43,146 bases of DNA from an uncultured Oscillospiraceae bacterium (GTDB taxonomy: Bacteria; Bacillota; Clostridia; Oscillospirales; Acutalibacteraceae). How positions within the stretch are numbered: the first letter of the stretch is position 1; each line of letters opens with the position of its first letter. The stretch lies in assembly GCA_910588935.1 (NCBI GenBank), contig CAJUSM010000017.1:1-43146 (forward strand). Reading direction: 5' to 3'. The notes below the pieces were generated by a model that had not been told where the DNA came from, did not search any database, and was given only the letters and a program-made list of their open reading frames with translations. The position numbers were made by a program, and so were the translations under genes. Below are positions 42,254 through 43,146 of the stretch, piece after piece.

Positions 42254-43146
42254 TTATTCGCATTCATAATCATTATTCAAAGACTTATTGATTTCGTCCA
42301 TTGTCAAATCGCCAGATTTGTCCTTGCTCCCGTTCACAAGCTGCCGCACCTGTGATGTGACAAAAAACTGTTGTTTTAATTTAGACGGTCCGAAATTCTC
42401 ATGCTGTGACGGCTTCAATTCGTTTTGACTGTTGTACCATCGGACATCATCCAGTTCAGCATTACTTTTCGCGAATGCTTCATCTTTGGGTAAGAGTACA
42501 AAACTTGTATCTTTGCCGGAAACTCCCTTGCGGGTATACACATTAGCGGTAAATGAGCAACCATGTGCTTTACCGGCGTCTGTCGTCGTTCCAACACTCT
42601 GCATCATGTCCATCTGACGTGCCGTATAGAATACTTTATTGGGCTTTCTCTCAGGATTTTGACTGTACGCATAGTGAACAGAAGGGCTGCTAAGACCTTT
42701 CCCATTCTGCACATCTTTCCTGGACAAGTTCGACTGGTCTATTTGAATATCAAGATAAGCGCCTTTCACAGTACCGTCGGCTTTTTTGACTATATCGTCG
42801 TTTGTCCAAACGGCAATTACCGCCTGATTTTTATGGAACTTACCCGCCGCGCTCCTGCTTTTTACTTTGTTGCTTTTATCAACGGGTTTTGTTTCTGTTT
42901 CGTTCCCCTTTGCGCTCAGACTTTTTTCCATAGATGCGCTTGCAGCTTTTGCCGCAGGCGCTTCTTTTTTCGCGTTCTCGACCGCCTTGTCGACGCTCTT
43001 CGTTTCCAGTCCTTGATCTTTTATCATATCAATCCGTTCCTTACTCCGAATTCGAAAAGCCTCCATGTTCTCGGCCCAGTGTTCATGCTTTGTGTCAGCG
43101 CCGATGATAAAATGAAAGAAAACGCCGAGGAAAAAATGTAGTTTTG
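42254..43146 (-). CDS. Hypothetical protein with C-terminal EF-hand-like loop (5' end outside window)
   Basis: I do not recognise this protein. The frame is open to the right edge; an ATG at 43066 is available, but the codons before it read sensibly (GADTKHEHWAEN), so the true start is probably outside. Residues after the ATG: a Lys/Ala/Glu-rich charged region (about 20-75), then a globular part (SAAGKFHKNQAVIAVWTNDD, GAYLDIQIDQSNLS, VFYTARQMDMMQSVG). Near the C-terminus SKDKSGDLTMDE fits an EF-hand calcium loop (positions 1, 3, 5, 6, 8, 12). No membrane segment is visible in the ATG-started protein; a hydrophobic stretch precedes it. It could belong to a mobile element or to a secreted/regulated group; unknown. 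Confidence 0.7.
   Translation of the reverse strand, partial: KLHFFLGVFFHFIIGADTKHEHWAENMEAFRIRSKERIDMIKDQGLETKSVDKAVENAKKEAPAAKAASASMEKSLSAKGNETETKPVDKSNKVKSRSAAGKFHKNQAVIAVWTNDDIVKKADGTVKGAYLDIQIDQSNLSRKDVQNGKGLSSPSVHYAYSQNPERKPNKVFYTARQMDMMQSVGTTTDAGKAHGCSFTANVYTRKGVSGKDTSFVLLPKDEAFAKSNAELDDVRWYNSQNELKPSQHENFGPSKLKQQFFVTSQVRQLVNGSKDKSGDLTMDEINKSLNNDYECE

Overview
The window looks like a chromosomal segment of a Gram-positive gut-type Clostridia (Firmicutes/Bacillota, probably Oscillospirales or a relative). The basis is the G-rich Shine-Dalgarno sequences (AAAGGAGG) before most genes, TTG/GTG starts, many ABC-2 exporters and LytTR/AgrC-type signalling, a threonine-to-glycine tdh-kbl pair, and gene families typical of intestinal anaerobes. 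The taxonomic call is inference. No tRNA, rRNA, CRISPR array or complete insertion sequence was seen.

Layout. (1) 1-3898: 3' end of a sensor kinase, then a MacB-type ATPase and an 852-aa FtsX-type permease; this block looks more GC-rich than what follows. (2) 4336-7108: a strongly folded leader RNA ending in an intrinsic terminator, then a three-gene ABC-2 exporter. (3) 7306-10713, minus strand: response regulator, ABC ATPase, ABC-2 permease and histidine kinase, a peptide-sensing/resistance type operon. (4) 11016-14288: MATE exporter, LysR regulator and aldo/keto reductase in one run. (5) 14576-21524: a glycoside-cleavage island with a Gfo/Idh/MocA oxidoreductase, a TIM-barrel C-glycoside deglycosidase alpha-like protein, its small beta-like partner and a decayed GH5 glycosidase. 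Upstream lies an AraC regulator fused to a GH39-like domain that appears to lack the catalytic residues. The regulator gene is bracketed by two inverted copies of a MITE-like repeat.

(6) 21659-25898: a broken phosphoesterase, then a LytTR response regulator/AgrC-like kinase pair followed by two unrecognised conserved-looking genes in one operon, with paired LytTR-type direct repeats upstream. (7) 26326-30052: a second ABC-2 exporter of the same type as in (2), with a zinc-phospholipase-C-like gene inserted among its subunits. It is divergent from an XRE regulator, and the shared promoter region is framed by two identical 19-bp operators in mirror orientation. (8) 30146-33235: nucleoside hydrolase, and a YtrA-like GntR regulator/ABC ATPase/membrane protein operon with a clear promoter and palindromic operator. 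(9) 33603-37800: a large predicted TIM-barrel glycosidase, then tdh and kbl. (10) 38094-42211: purine nucleoside phosphorylase, enolase and a beta-lactamase-fold serine hydrolase. (11) 42254 to the end: an unrecognised protein with an EF-hand-like loop that runs off the window.

Taken together the window is mostly regulated transport and sensing (two complete two-component systems plus the 3' end of a third sensor kinase, five ABC systems, one MATE) with a catabolic island for plant-type glycosides. The most interesting parts are the C-glycoside-type operon with its glycosidase-like sensor, the mirror-operator exporter/lipase unit, and the structured leader RNA in front of the first exporter.
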